A stretch of 64,000 nt of DNA from an uncultured Synechococcales cyanobacterium. Its GTDB lineage: Bacteria > Cyanobacteriota > Cyanobacteriia > Thermosynechococcales > Thermosynechococcaceae. Position 1 is the first letter of the stretch; each line of letters opens with the position of its first letter. The position numbers were made by a program, and so were the translations under genes. The stretch covers positions 28,581-92,580 of the forward strand of contig CADCWO010000194.1 in NCBI GenBank assembly GCA_902806435.1. The letters are read 5' to 3'. The notes under the pieces were generated by a model. That model worked only from the letters and a program-made list of their open reading frames with translations. It did no database searches and was not told the DNA's origin. Shown here piece by piece: positions 1 to 9,608 of the stretch.

Positions 1-299
1 AGCATTTAATCGATGTGCCCCTCACAAAGGCAAATTCAATTCCCCATCCAACAAATGGTTTGGGCGGAGCTGCAAAAGTGATGATGCGGCCTGCAGCCCC
101 AGGAACTGGAGTGATCGCTGGGGGTGCTGTGCGAACCGTACTGGAATTAGCAGGTGTACGTAACGTTTTAGCAAAGCAGCTCGGTTCTGATAATCCCTTA
201 AACAATGCTCGCGCTGCTGTCGATGCTTTAGACAGTCTGCGCACCTTTGCAGAAGTTGCTGAAGAACGCGGCATTACCGTTGAAAAACTCTATGCCTGA
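1..299 (+). CDS. rpsE: 30S ribosomal protein S5, C-terminal part (5' end outside window)
   Basis: The reading frame is open from base 3 and runs to the TGA at 297-299. The residues [10 protein letters not shown] and the stretch [16 protein letters not shown] are typical of the second domain of S5, which lies in the small subunit near the decoding region and helps keep translation accurate. An in-frame GTG at 15 is an internal codon and not a start. It is the first gene of the ribosomal cluster seen here, followed 27 bases later by rplO, the normal order. Confidence 0.95.
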   Translation, partial: HLIDVPLTKANSIPHPTNGLGGAAKVMMRPAAPGTGVIAGGAVRTVLELAGVRNVLAKQLGSDNPLNNARAAVDALDSLRTFAEVAEERGITVEKLYA

Positions 300-326
300 T
301 TCGTGCTGTATATCTGGAGTTCATCA

Positions 327-779
327 ATGAGACTAGAAGACGCTCAACCAAAGCCTAAATCGCAACACCGTCGGCGGCGGCTCGGTCGGGGGATTGCGGC
401 GGGGCAAGGAGCTAGTGCTGGCAAGGGAATGCGTGGTCAAAAAGCGCGCTCAGGGCGCTCTACTCGGCCCGGATTTGAAGGTGGTCAAAACCCTCTCTAT
501 CGCCGGATTCCTAAGTTAAAGCATTTTCCAATCATCAATCGTCAGTGTTATACGATCATCAACATCAGTAAGCTAAACGGCTTAGCTGCTAACACAACTG
601 TTTCTCTTACCTCCTTAATTGAAGCCGGTATTGTAACTACTGATGATGGTCCTCTAAAAGTTTTAGGGGATGGTGATCTCAACGTAGCGTTACAAGTTCA
701 AGCTGCCGCTTTTACAAAATCTGCCCGCTCAAAGATTGAAGCTAACGGTGGAAGCTGCGAAGTGCTTAGAGCAGGTTGA
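327..779 (+). CDS. rplO: 50S ribosomal protein L15
   Basis: 150 residues, the normal size for L15, a 23S rRNA binding protein of the large subunit. The N-terminus is very basic and glycine rich ([20 protein letters not shown]), the usual L15 extension that reaches into rRNA. I chose ATG 327 over an in-frame GTG at 303 because GGAG lies seven bases upstream and family members begin close to [10 protein letters not shown]. It sits between rpsE and secY as in most bacteria. Confidence 0.95.
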   Translation: MRLEDAQPKPKSQHRRRRLGRGIAAGQGASAGKGMRGQKARSGRSTRPGFEGGQNPLYRRIPKLKHFPIINRQCYTIINISKLNGLAANTTVSLTSLIEAGIVTTDDGPLKVLGDGDLNVALQVQAAAFTKSARSKIEANGGSCEVLRAG

Positions 780-901
780 GGTTTGCTATGGTTAGATCTA
801 GAGTCCTTATCTGTTGGACTAATAACTCAACGCTAGGTAGGTTTACTTAGTGATAATGGGTGATGTTGTATCCCTTAATAAGTACATGGTAGAGGTTCGT
901 C

Positions 902-2203
902 ATGGTCGTTAGTCGAGGTAAGGCTCCCAGTGCCCAAGAAACCTTTATGCAGATGGCTCAGGCTGCTGGCATTAGAGGGCGACTATTCCTGACTATTGGT
1001 CTGCTGATATTAGTACGATTGGGAATTTACCTGCCAGTTCTGGGTATTGATCGCAATGCCCTTGCGCAAATTGTTCAAAACAACCCGGCCTTGGGCTTTT
1101 TAGATATTTTTGCAGGCGGCGGCCTCTCAACCTTAGGCATTTTTGCTTTAGGGATTTTGCCATACATCAATGCCTCAATTATTTTACAGCTCCTGACGAC
1201 GGCAATTCCTTCCCTGGAACGGTTGCAAAAGGATGAGGGTGAAGCAGGACGACGGAAGATCTCGCAAATTACTCGCTATGTTGCCCTAGGTGGAGCGATT
1301 ATTCAAAGTACTGGTATTGCTTTTTTAGTTCGGCCCGCAGTAGCACAGTGGGGTCCGTTGTTTGTCGCAGAAACAGCTTTGGCCCTCACAGCAGGAGCGA
1401 TGTTCGTAATGTGGGTCGGAGAGCTAATAACAGAGCGCGGGATTGGCAATGGGGCTTCTTTATTAATTTTCCTCAGTATCGTCTCAAGTTTACCAACATC
1501 AATTGGCCAAACGATTGATCTAGCTCAGGGAGGCGGTAACGTTGGTGGTGTTGTGATTTTGATGCTGGTCTTCCTAGCCATGATTGTGGGGATTGTGTTT
1601 GTGCAGGAAGGAACTCGGCGCATCCCGATCATATCCGCCCGGCGGCAGGTCGGTCGTCGCATTTATCAAGAGCAAAGAAACTATCTGCCTTTGCGTCTGA
1701 ATCAAGGGGGAGTGATGCCGATTATCTTCGCCTCAGCAGTATTGATTCTTCCGGGCTCACTGGCATCATTTACCCGTAATGAGACACTGACGCAAATAGC
1801 TAACTATCTTGCTCCTGGTGGCCCTGCACCTTGGATCTACATCAGCGTTTACTTGATATTGATTTTATTCTTCAGCTATTTCTATGCTTCCTTAGTTGTA
1901 AATCCGGTTGATCTAGCTCAAAACTTAAAAAAAATGGGTTCTAGTATTCCTGGTATCCGTCCTGGCAAGGCCACAACTGAGTATATTGAGCGGGTATTAA
2001 ATCGCTTAACATTGCTTGGAGCAATCTTTCTCGGTTTAGTCGCAATTATCCCGACAGCGGTTGAGAGTGCAACTCGGGTCACAACTTTTCGCGGAATTGG
2101 GGCAACTTCTTTACTAATTTTGGTTGGGGTTGCGATCGACACAGCTAAGCAAGTTCAAACTTATGTGATTTCTCAGCGGTACGAAGGAATGGTGAAGCAA
2201 TAG
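902..2203 (+). CDS. secY: Protein translocase subunit SecY
   Basis: 433 residues, full length. SecY forms the channel of the Sec translocon in the plasma and thylakoid membranes. About ten hydrophobic segments can be followed, including LGIFALGILPYINASIILQL, and the cytoplasmic loop GTRRIPI that contacts SecA or the ribosome. The ATG at 902 follows a 122-base gap after rplO. The TAG stop shares one base with the GTG start of adk, which suggests translational coupling. Confidence 0.97.
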   Translation: MVVSRGKAPSAQETFMQMAQAAGIRGRLFLTIGLLILVRLGIYLPVLGIDRNALAQIVQNNPALGFLDIFAGGGLSTLGIFALGILPYINASIILQLLTTAIPSLERLQKDEGEAGRRKISQITRYVALGGAIIQSTGIAFLVRPAVAQWGPLFVAETALALTAGAMFVMWVGELITERGIGNGASLLIFLSIVSSLPTSIGQTIDLAQGGGNVGGVVILMLVFLAMIVGIVFVQEGTRRIPIISARRQVGRRIYQEQRNYLPLRLNQGGVMPIIFASAVLILPGSLASFTRNETLTQIANYLAPGGPAPWIYISVYLILILFFSYFYASLVVNPVDLAQNLKKMGSSIPGIRPGKATTEYIERVLNRLTLLGAIFLGLVAIIPTAVESATRVTTFRGIGATSLLILVGVAIDTAKQVQTYVISQRYEGMVKQ

Positions 2204-2766
2204 TGGTGCGCCTGATTTTATTCGGCCCGCCAGGAGCGGGTAAGGGAACTCAAGCGCAAACGCTGGCTAAGTCCTGGCAGATTCCTCATATTTCAACTGG
2301 TGATATTCTGCGGGCAGCCGTGGCAGAGAAAACGGATCTAGGCGTCAAGGCCCAAGCCAATATGAATCGTGGCGAACTCGTCCCTGACCAATTGGTGACT
2401 GCCATGGTGCAAGAGCGTCTAAGACAGCCAGATACGAAGCCAGGTTGGCTTCTAGATGGATTTCCTCGTAATGTCGTCCAAGCACATACTCTGGAACAGT
2501 TTTTACAGCAATCTGCTCAGATCTATGACCGAGTCATTAATTTAGAAGTGCCAGACGATGTGCTAGTAGCCCGGATGTTGAGTCGGGGCCGCCAAGACGA
2601 CAATGAGGCTGTAATCCGACGACGGCTAGAAGTCTACCGGGAGGAAACAGCTCCATTGATTGATTTCTATCGTGGCCGCCAATCTTTAATTGACATTAAT
2701 GGCGACGTTAGTGTGGAAGCAGTCACCACAGCGATTAAAGATGCGATCGCCAAACCGGACAGTTAG
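2203..2766 (+). CDS. adk: Adenylate kinase
   Basis: 187 residues. It interconverts ATP plus AMP with two ADP. The P-loop GPPGAGKGTQ is at residues 8-17, the AMP-binding segment STGDILRA follows, and LLDGFPRN is the usual adenylate kinase signature. The LID is of the short form without a zinc-binding cysteine set, as is common in cyanobacteria. The start is GTG at 2203, overlapping the secY stop by one base. A second GTG at 2206 is the alternative. The secY-adk-infA order is standard. Confidence 0.95.
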   Translation: MVRLILFGPPGAGKGTQAQTLAKSWQIPHISTGDILRAAVAEKTDLGVKAQANMNRGELVPDQLVTAMVQERLRQPDTKPGWLLDGFPRNVVQAHTLEQFLQQSAQIYDRVINLEVPDDVLVARMLSRGRQDDNEAVIRRRLEVYREETAPLIDFYRGRQSLIDINGDVSVEAVTTAIKDAIAKPDS

Positions 2767-2900
2767 CTTGGCGATGGCAGCCAGCTGCACTTTTAGGCAG
2801 TTCGACCAAGCCGGCTGCAGTGAGGCTGACCTCTATCCAAAGGTTTAATAGTGAAATGAGTAGGTGAAATTAGTCTCGAGAGTGTTCAGGAGTCAGCACA

Positions 2901-3125
2901 TTGTCCAAACAAGATGCAATCGAAATGGAAGGGACAGTCAATGAATCCCTACCAAATGCTATGTTTCGAGTCGAATTAGATAACGGTTTTAACGTTTTAG
3001 CTCATATCTCCGGTAAAATCCGCCGCAACTACATCAAAATACTACCGGGTGATCGCGTCAAAGTTGAGTTAACTCCTTATGACTTAACTAAAGGCAGAAT
3101 CACCTATCGCTTGCGGAAAAAGTAA
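2901..3125 (+). CDS. infA: Translation initiation factor IF-1
   Basis: 74 residues with the single OB fold of IF-1 (EMEGTV near the start, [26 protein letters not shown]). It binds the ribosomal A site during initiation. The start codon is TTG at 2901, preceded by CAGGAG eight bases upstream. A TTG start is consistent with the conserved N-terminus [10 protein letters not shown]. It lies 134 bases after adk. Confidence 0.95.
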   Translation: MSKQDAIEMEGTVNESLPNAMFRVELDNGFNVLAHISGKIRRNYIKILPGDRVKVELTPYDLTKGRITYRLRKK

Positions 3126-3150
3126 AGGCTCAGTCAAACCCCAGCTGGGC

Positions 3151-3180
3151 TCGACTAAACCACCAGAAAGTTGGTACAAT
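3151..3180 (+). promoter_or_regulatory. Possible promoter upstream of rpmJ
   Basis: TCGACT at 3151-3156 and TACAAT at 3175-3180 are separated by 18 bases and lie about 30 bases before rpmJ. They resemble sigma-70 type -35 and -10 elements. A palindrome CCCAGCTGGG lies just upstream. This is a pattern match only and could be chance in an AT-rich spacer. Confidence 0.3.
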
Positions 3181-3211
3181 AAAAACTTTGCAATCATAGC
3201 GCCAAAAAGGC

Positions 3212-3325
3212 ATGAAAGTTCGTTCATCAGTTCGTAAGATTTGTGACAAATGCCGTGTCATTCGCCGTCGCGGTCGGGTGATGGTCATTTGTGAAAATCC
3301 AAAGCATAAGCAGCGGCAGGGTTAA
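3212..3325 (+). CDS. rpmJ: 50S ribosomal protein L36
   Basis: 37 residues ([20 protein letters not shown] and so on, ending RQG). It is the smallest protein of the large subunit. The zinc ribbon ligands C11, C14, C27 and H32 are all present, so this is the zinc-binding form. It lies between infA and rpsM, its usual place. Confidence 0.97.
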   Translation: MKVRSSVRKICDKCRVIRRRGRVMVICENPKHKQRQG

Positions 3326-3396
3326 TGTAAGTCTGTAGCTGCTTCATTAAGAAGCGTATCAAGACCTTTTAGGAATCAATTAGTAGGGAGATTAGT

Positions 3397-3780
3397 GTGG
3401 CACGGATTGCCGGAGTAGACCTTCCCCGCGATAAGCGTGTTGAAATTGGTCTGACATATATTTATGGGATCGGCCTTAAACGATCTCAAGACATTCTAGA
3501 AAGCACTGGTGTTAATCCAGACACGCGCATCAGAGACCTGAGCGAGCCTGAAGTTACCGCCCTGCGTGGCAATATTGAGAGTAATTATCAAGTTGAAGGG
3601 GATCTTCGGCGGCTAGAGGCAATGTCTATCAAGCGATTGATGGATATTGGTACCTATCGAGGTCGTCGTCATCGGCTAGGTCTGCCTGTACGCGGTCAGA
3701 GAACCCGGACTAATGCACGATCACGGCGTGGTGGGCGTCGCACTGTTGCCGGCAAGAAGAAAGCCCCTGCCAAGAAGTAA
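3397..3780 (+). CDS. rpsM: 30S ribosomal protein S13
   Basis: 127 residues. S13 sits in the head of the small subunit and contacts tRNA and the large subunit. [16 protein letters not shown] at the N-terminus, the helix-turn-helix-like [14 protein letters not shown] and the basic tail [23 protein letters not shown] are diagnostic. The start is GTG at 3397 with TAGGGAG six bases upstream. Confidence 0.97.
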   Translation: MARIAGVDLPRDKRVEIGLTYIYGIGLKRSQDILESTGVNPDTRIRDLSEPEVTALRGNIESNYQVEGDLRRLEAMSIKRLMDIGTYRGRRHRLGLPVRGQRTRTNARSRRGGRRTVAGKKKAPAKK

Positions 3781-3855
3781 TTCCTTTGCCCATCTGTAAG
3801 GAACACTTACCCCTATTAGTTCACCTAGCCCCAATTAAGTTAAGCAAATTACGTC

Positions 3856-4251
3856 ATGGCGCAACAACCAACGAAGAGAACTGGTGCCCGCAAGCAAAAG
3901 CGGAATGTCCCTAACGGTGTAGCTCACATCCAGTCAACCTTTAACAACACTATTATCACGGTTTCAGACCAAAATGGTGAAGTAGTTTCCTGGGCTTCCG
4001 CCGGGTCTAGTGGCTTTAAAGGTGCTAAGAAGGGAACACCCTTTGCTGCCCAGACTGCTGCTGAAGGTGCTGCTCGTCGCGCCGTTGACCAAGGAATGCG
4101 CCAGGTCGAGGTAATGGTCAGTGGCCCCGGTGCTGGACGCGAAACGGCAATTCGGGCCCTTCAAGGCTCAGGTCTAGAAATTACGTTGATTCGAGACGTG
4201 ACACCCATTCCGCATAACGGTTGCCGCCCGCCAAAGAGACGGCGAGTTTGA
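3856..4251 (+). CDS. rpsK: 30S ribosomal protein S11
   Basis: 131 residues, full length. S11 lies on the platform of the small subunit near the exit site. [37 protein letters not shown] and the C-terminal [18 protein letters not shown] are family signatures. The ATG at 3856 is 75 bases after rpsM and the order rpsM-rpsK-rpoA-rplQ is normal. Confidence 0.97.
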   Translation: MAQQPTKRTGARKQKRNVPNGVAHIQSTFNNTIITVSDQNGEVVSWASAGSSGFKGAKKGTPFAAQTAAEGAARRAVDQGMRQVEVMVSGPGAGRETAIRALQGSGLEITLIRDVTPIPHNGCRPPKRRRV

Positions 4252-4371
4252 GGTATCTTCTCAGCCAGCTTAGTTTGGTTGAGCTTCAAACCAGTAGATA
4301 AGACCGTCCCTCTGGCAGTTTTTATCTAGGTGTTGAACAGGTGTTATTGATAGCGATAAGGGAGAGTTCCT

Positions 4372-5319
4372 GTGGCGCAGTTTCAGGTTGAGTGTGTAGA
4401 GTCTCAGATCGAAGAAAATTACAGCCAGTACAGCAAGTTTGTCTTGGAGCCGCTTGAGCGTGGTCAGGGAACTACTGTGGGTAACGCTCTGAGACGAGTT
4501 TTACTGTCTAATTTAGAAGGAACGGCGGTAACAGCAGTGCGGATTGCTGGTGTTAACCATGAATTCGCCACGATCCCGGGTGTGCGGGAAGATGTTCTCG
4601 AAATTTTGTTGAATATGAAGGAAATGGTTCTCAGGAGTTATAGCTCTAGCCCACAAATTGGGCGGCTATTCATCCAGGGGCCTGCGACTGCCACCGCCGA
4701 CAACTTCGAGTTGTCCTCGGATGTTGAGGTGGTCAACCCAGACCAGTACGTTGCTACCCTTTCTGCAGGAGCAACCTTAGAAATGGAGTTTAAGATTGAG
4801 CAGGGCAAGGGCTATCGCAGCGTATCGCGCGAGCATGATGAGTCCTCTGCTTTAGACTTCCTCCAGATTGATGCTGCTTTTATGCCTGTTCGACGGGTTA
4901 ACTATAGCGTTGAAGATGCTCGGGTTGGGGAAGCACTTGAGAAAGACCGATTGCTCTTGGATATTTGGACTAATGGTAGTCTTAGCCCCCAGGAGGCATT
5001 GAGCCAAGCCGCAGGTATCTTACTAGACTTGTTCAACCCCTTGAAGGATGTAACATTCAGACCGACGGAAGAAGCTCAAGTTGATGACGAAGATGAAACC
5101 AACCAAATTCCGATTGAAGAGCTAAACTTATCTGTTCGGGCTTATAACTGTCTCAAACGGGCGCAGGTAAACTCTGTTGCAGATTTACTGGACTTTTCCC
5201 AAGAGGATCTGCTTGAGATCAAGAATTTTGGAGCGAAATCGGCAGAGGAAGTGATTGAAGCTCTGCAAGTGCGTTTGGGAATTACTCTGCCTCCGGAGAA
5301 GTCTGCTAAAACTAGTTAG
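4372..5319 (+). CDS. rpoA: DNA-directed RNA polymerase subunit alpha
   Basis: 315 residues. The N-terminal domain (about residues 1-230) dimerises and starts assembly of the polymerase core. ERGQGTTVGNALRRVLLSNL is the assembly signature. An acidic linker (DDEDETNQ) leads to the C-terminal domain with LSVRAYNCLKRAQVNSVADL and the helix-hairpin-helix IKNFGAKSAEEVIEAL that contacts UP elements and activators. The start is GTG at 4372 behind AAGGGAGAG. Confidence 0.97.
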   Translation: MAQFQVECVESQIEENYSQYSKFVLEPLERGQGTTVGNALRRVLLSNLEGTAVTAVRIAGVNHEFATIPGVREDVLEILLNMKEMVLRSYSSSPQIGRLFIQGPATATADNFELSSDVEVVNPDQYVATLSAGATLEMEFKIEQGKGYRSVSREHDESSALDFLQIDAAFMPVRRVNYSVEDARVGEALEKDRLLLDIWTNGSLSPQEALSQAAGILLDLFNPLKDVTFRPTEEAQVDDEDETNQIPIEELNLSVRAYNCLKRAQVNSVADLLDFSQEDLLEIKNFGAKSAEEVIEALQVRLGITLPPEKSAKTS

Positions 5320-5331
5320 AGGAATTACAGG

Positions 5332-5682
5332 ATGCGTCACCGTTGTCAAGTTTCTAAATTAGGTAAGCCTGCTGACCAGCGCAAAGCACTGTTGAGGGCG
5401 CTGACTACCGAGCTAATTCGGCATGGCAGAATTACGACAACAAAAACACGAGCTAAGGTGGTTCGGAGTGAAGCCGACAAGATTATTACCCTAGCGAAAC
5501 AAGGATCCTTAGCCGCTAGGCGGCAAGCGATGGGCTACCTGTATGATAAGCAGCTGGTCCACGCCTTGTTTGAGCAGGCCGGTGAGCGCTATCGCGATCG
5601 CAGTGGCGGATATACTCGCATTCTGCGGACTATCAACCGCCGGGGGGATAATGCTGAGATGGCGATTATTGAGCTTACCTGA
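5332..5682 (+). CDS. rplQ: 50S ribosomal protein L17
   Basis: 116 residues, usual length. [20 protein letters not shown] and [20 protein letters not shown] match L17, which lies near the peptide exit on the large subunit. Only 12 bases separate it from rpoA, and its stop is followed at once by the truA region, so the three are probably co-transcribed. The start is ATG at 5332. Confidence 0.97.
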   Translation: MRHRCQVSKLGKPADQRKALLRALTTELIRHGRITTTKTRAKVVRSEADKIITLAKQGSLAARRQAMGYLYDKQLVHALFEQAGERYRDRSGGYTRILRTINRRGDNAEMAIIELT

Positions 5683-5700
5683 TTGAGTGTCCGTGCTGCC

Positions 5701-6543
5701 ATGGTGATGTCTTTACCAATCCAACGTGTTGCCCTAGTCATTCAATACTTGGGTACTCATTTTCATGGTTGGCAAAGACAGCCCCATCATCGCAGCGTCC
5801 AAGCTGAGATTGAGCAGGTGTTGCACGATATCCTAGAGAAAAAGGTGACGCTTTACGGTGCTGGCAGAACAGACAGCGGCGTTCATGCTGCGGCCCAAGT
5901 GGCTCACTTTGATACGACAGCTCCAATCCCTGCACATCGCTGGGCCAGTGTTCTCAACTCCCGTCTGCCAGACGATATTTTAATTCGGGCTTCTGCTCAG
6001 GTAAGTCCAGCCTGGCATGCGCGCTTCTCAGCCCTTTGGCGGCGCTACCGTTACACACTCTATACTGCCGCGCAGCCTAATTTGTTTGTCCGTCCCTACG
6101 TTTGGCACTATTACCATCCCTTGGATGTATCCCGGATGCAAGCTGCATTAACACCCATGGTGGGGCATCATCACCTGGCAGCCTTCCACCGAGCCGGTTC
6201 TCACCGCCCTCACTCTTGGGTGGATGTGCAACAAGTTCAGTGCGATCGCCAAGGCGACTGCATTCAAATTGAGGTACAAGCTAGCGGATTTTTGTACGGT
6301 ATGATGCGCCTGCTAGTAGGGCTTCTAGTTCAAGTGGGCCGAGGAGCCCTATCACCGGAAAGCTTTACAGAGCTGTGGACAACCCAACGCCGGGAGCAAG
6401 TGCGATATGCAGCACCTCCTCAAGGTCTTTGCCTACTGCGAGTTGGTTATTCAAACCTACCAATTGCCCCAGAAATCTGGTTTGATGCTTTTCCCAAGTT
6501 AGCGTTGCCAGAAGTATTACCACCAGCCTACTGTCTTAACTAG
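5701..6543 (+). CDS. truA: tRNA pseudouridine(38-40) synthase TruA
   Basis: 280 residues. TruA converts uridines 38-40 of the anticodon stem-loop to pseudouridine. The catalytic aspartate is D58 in GAGRTDSGVHA, and QYLGTHFHGWQRQ and the C-terminal FLYGMMRLLVG motif are also present. The frame is open from a TTG at 5683, right after rplQ, but homologues begin only a few residues before QRVALVIQYLG, so ATG 5701 or ATG 5707 is more likely. No clear ribosome binding site decides between them. Confidence 0.93.
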   Translation: MVMSLPIQRVALVIQYLGTHFHGWQRQPHHRSVQAEIEQVLHDILEKKVTLYGAGRTDSGVHAAAQVAHFDTTAPIPAHRWASVLNSRLPDDILIRASAQVSPAWHARFSALWRRYRYTLYTAAQPNLFVRPYVWHYYHPLDVSRMQAALTPMVGHHHLAAFHRAGSHRPHSWVDVQQVQCDRQGDCIQIEVQASGFLYGMMRLLVGLLVQVGRGALSPESFTELWTTQRREQVRYAAPPQGLCLLRVGYSNLPIAPEIWFDAFPKLALPEVLPPAYCLN

Positions 6544-6593
6544 CAGCCCTTTAACTCAATTGCGACATTTTTATTAACCTGACTTAACGTGCC

Positions 6594-7049
6594 ATGACTA
6601 ATAAAACTTACCTACCTACCCCAGCCACCCAGAACCATAACTGGTACATCATCGATGCTGCTGACCAGCGCCTTGGCCGTCTGGCAACGCAAATCGCCAT
6701 GATTTTACGCGGCAAAAATAAGCCAGAGTACACTCCGTCTATGGACACAGGCGATTTTGTGGTTGTTGTCAATGCTGAGAAAGTGGCGGTTACGGGCAAG
6801 AAGCGAACCCAAAAAGTTTACCGGCGTCACTCTGGCCGCCCAGGCGCGATGAAGACAGAAACCTTCGCCCAATTGCAAAATCGGATACCAGCGCGAATTA
6901 TTGAGCAGGCCGTCAAAGGAATGCTGCCTAAGAATACCTTGGGCCGGCAGTTGTTTACCAAACTTAAAGTCTATGCCGGGCCTGAACATCCCCACCAGGC
7001 TCAGCAACCCCAGGTACTCGAAGTTAAAACTATTCCAGGAGAGCAATAA
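6594..7049 (+). CDS. rplM: 50S ribosomal protein L13
   Basis: 151 residues, usual length. [19 protein letters not shown], the [17 protein letters not shown] stretch and [13 protein letters not shown] are L13 signatures. The protein binds 23S rRNA early in assembly. It is separated from rpsI by three bases only, the conserved rplM-rpsI pair. Confidence 0.97.
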   Translation: MTNKTYLPTPATQNHNWYIIDAADQRLGRLATQIAMILRGKNKPEYTPSMDTGDFVVVVNAEKVAVTGKKRTQKVYRRHSGRPGAMKTETFAQLQNRIPARIIEQAVKGMLPKNTLGRQLFTKLKVYAGPEHPHQAQQPQVLEVKTIPGEQ

Positions 7050-7052
7050 ATC

Positions 7053-7466
7053 ATGCAAGCAACTGATCAGAATAGCCGCGTCACCTACTGGGGCACAGGC
7101 CGCCGTAAGTCATCTGTCGTCCGTGTGCGACTGGTACCTGGTAGTGGTCAGCTAGTGATTAATGGTAAACCCGGTGAACTGTATCTGCAATTTAATCCAG
7201 GCTATTTAGCGGTCGCCAAATCACCTTTAGAAACCCTTGGGTTAGAAAATGACTACGATGTACTCGTTAATGCTAAGGGCGGTGGATTAACTGGTCAAGC
7301 AGACTCGATACGCTTAGGTGTCGCCCGCGCCTTATGCCAACTGGACCCAGAGAATCGCAAACCGCTTAAACTGGAAGGCTATTTAACCCGCGACCCCAGA
7401 GCTAAAGAGCGTAAGAAGTACGGTCTGCGAAAAGCTCGTAAAGCTCCTCAGTTCTCCAAGCGCTAG
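7053..7466 (+). CDS. rpsI: 30S ribosomal protein S9
   Basis: 137 residues. [20 protein letters not shown] at the start and the basic C-terminal tail ending APQFSKR, which reaches the P-site tRNA anticodon, identify S9. The start is ATG at 7053, three bases after the rplM stop. Confidence 0.97.
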   Translation: MQATDQNSRVTYWGTGRRKSSVVRVRLVPGSGQLVINGKPGELYLQFNPGYLAVAKSPLETLGLENDYDVLVNAKGGGLTGQADSIRLGVARALCQLDPENRKPLKLEGYLTRDPRAKERKKYGLRKARKAPQFSKR

Positions 7467-7529
7467 CCGTCAATATTGTTCGCGTGTCAAAATTAGTACA
7501 GATAGTAATTAGATAACAGGTAAAGCGTT

Positions 7530-7769
7530 ATGCCAAAGGCAAATCTTCATCCGAAATGGTACCCAGAGGCTAAAGTCTTCTGCAATGGCCAAGTTGTAAT
7601 GACAGTTGGCTCCACCAAGCCAGAGCTTCATGTTGATGTCTGGTCTGGTAATCATCCATTTTATACTGGCACCCAAAAGCTAATTGACACAGAAGGGCGG
7701 GTTGAGCGCTTCCTGCGTAAGTACGGTATGACAGAAGAGCAACCGCAAAAACCCGAGTCAAAGCCGTAA
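7530..7769 (+). CDS. rpmE: 50S ribosomal protein L31
   Basis: 79 residues. HPKWYPEAKVFCNGQ, VDVWSGNHPFYTGTQK and the C-terminal GRVERFLRKYG match type A L31. Only one cysteine (residue 18) remains of the zinc ligands found in the zinc-binding form, and the second CxxC is replaced by SGNHP. This is therefore a cysteine-minus L31, while rpmJ in the same cluster keeps its zinc site. Confidence 0.94.
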   Translation: MPKANLHPKWYPEAKVFCNGQVVMTVGSTKPELHVDVWSGNHPFYTGTQKLIDTEGRVERFLRKYGMTEEQPQKPESKP

Positions 7770-7821
7770 ATTGTCGGCTCGTTTCTCAACTTGAAACCTT
7801 TTTACCCTCTGTTTCTGCTAA

Positions 7822-8922
<1,101 letters not shown>

Positions 8923-8986
8923 GTTAGGAACAAGTTACCGGTCGTTTGCTTCTTTTAAACAAGTGCTTGCGGGGTGCAGCTTTGTA

Positions 8987-9508
8987 ATGCTAAGGCAATC
9001 GATTAAGCTAATCAGTTTAATTCTGCTGTTGGAGTTGATTTCACCTCAAGTCTCAGTGGCAACGGAACCCACCGTATCTAGAGCTCCAATTAGCGGTGCT
9101 ACTGCTAGGACTCAACTTCCGCGTTTAGAAATTCATCTTAGTCGTCGTCAAGTCACTTTATATCGAGGTGACACCAAGGTTAAAAATTACTGGATTGCAG
9201 TCGGTCGTAAAGGCTGGGAAACTCCAACCGGAAAGTTCAAAGTGGCTCAGATGTTCCTTGATCCACCCTGGGCTCACCCGCTCAAAAAAGGAGTTGTGAT
9301 TCCCGGTGGCGATCCAGAAAATCCCTTAGGGCGCTACTGGATTGGGTTTTGGACAGACGGCAATAATTGGATTGGTTTTCACGGTACTCCTACTCCTAAA
9401 TCTGTAGGGACCGCAGCTTCCCATGGTTGTATTCGCATGTACAACAAAGATATTGCAGAACTATTTCCACAAATTACGCTAGGAACTTCGGTTATTGTTC
9501 GCCGCTAG
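8987..9508 (+). CDS. L,D-transpeptidase (YkuD family), exported
   Basis: 173 residues from ATG 8987. A hydrophobic signal segment (LISLILLLELIS) is followed by a YkuD domain. The active site HGTPTPKSVGTAASHGCIRM is complete, with catalytic cysteine C148. Such enzymes make 3-3 cross-links in peptidoglycan or attach proteins to it in the periplasm. The frame is also open from GTG 8963, which would add eight residues. The ATG has GGGGTG about ten bases upstream, so it is preferred but not proven. Confidence 0.9.
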   Translation: MLRQSIKLISLILLLELISPQVSVATEPTVSRAPISGATARTQLPRLEIHLSRRQVTLYRGDTKVKNYWIAVGRKGWETPTGKFKVAQMFLDPPWAHPLKKGVVIPGGDPENPLGRYWIGFWTDGNNWIGFHGTPTPKSVGTAASHGCIRMYNKDIAELFPQITLGTSVIVRR

Positions 9509-9608
9509 TCCTTCACCTGGGCAATAAATTTCAAGCTACGCTGCGAGAGCTGCTGTCGAAATTCTCTAAAATGTGAGGACAGTGAGTAACGCAGCAGGAG
9601 TGTTTTCC

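Noticed and set aside
6705..7058. 117-codon open frame antisense to rplM
   Set aside because: Shadow of the well supported ribosomal gene; no ribosome binding site and no family resemblance.
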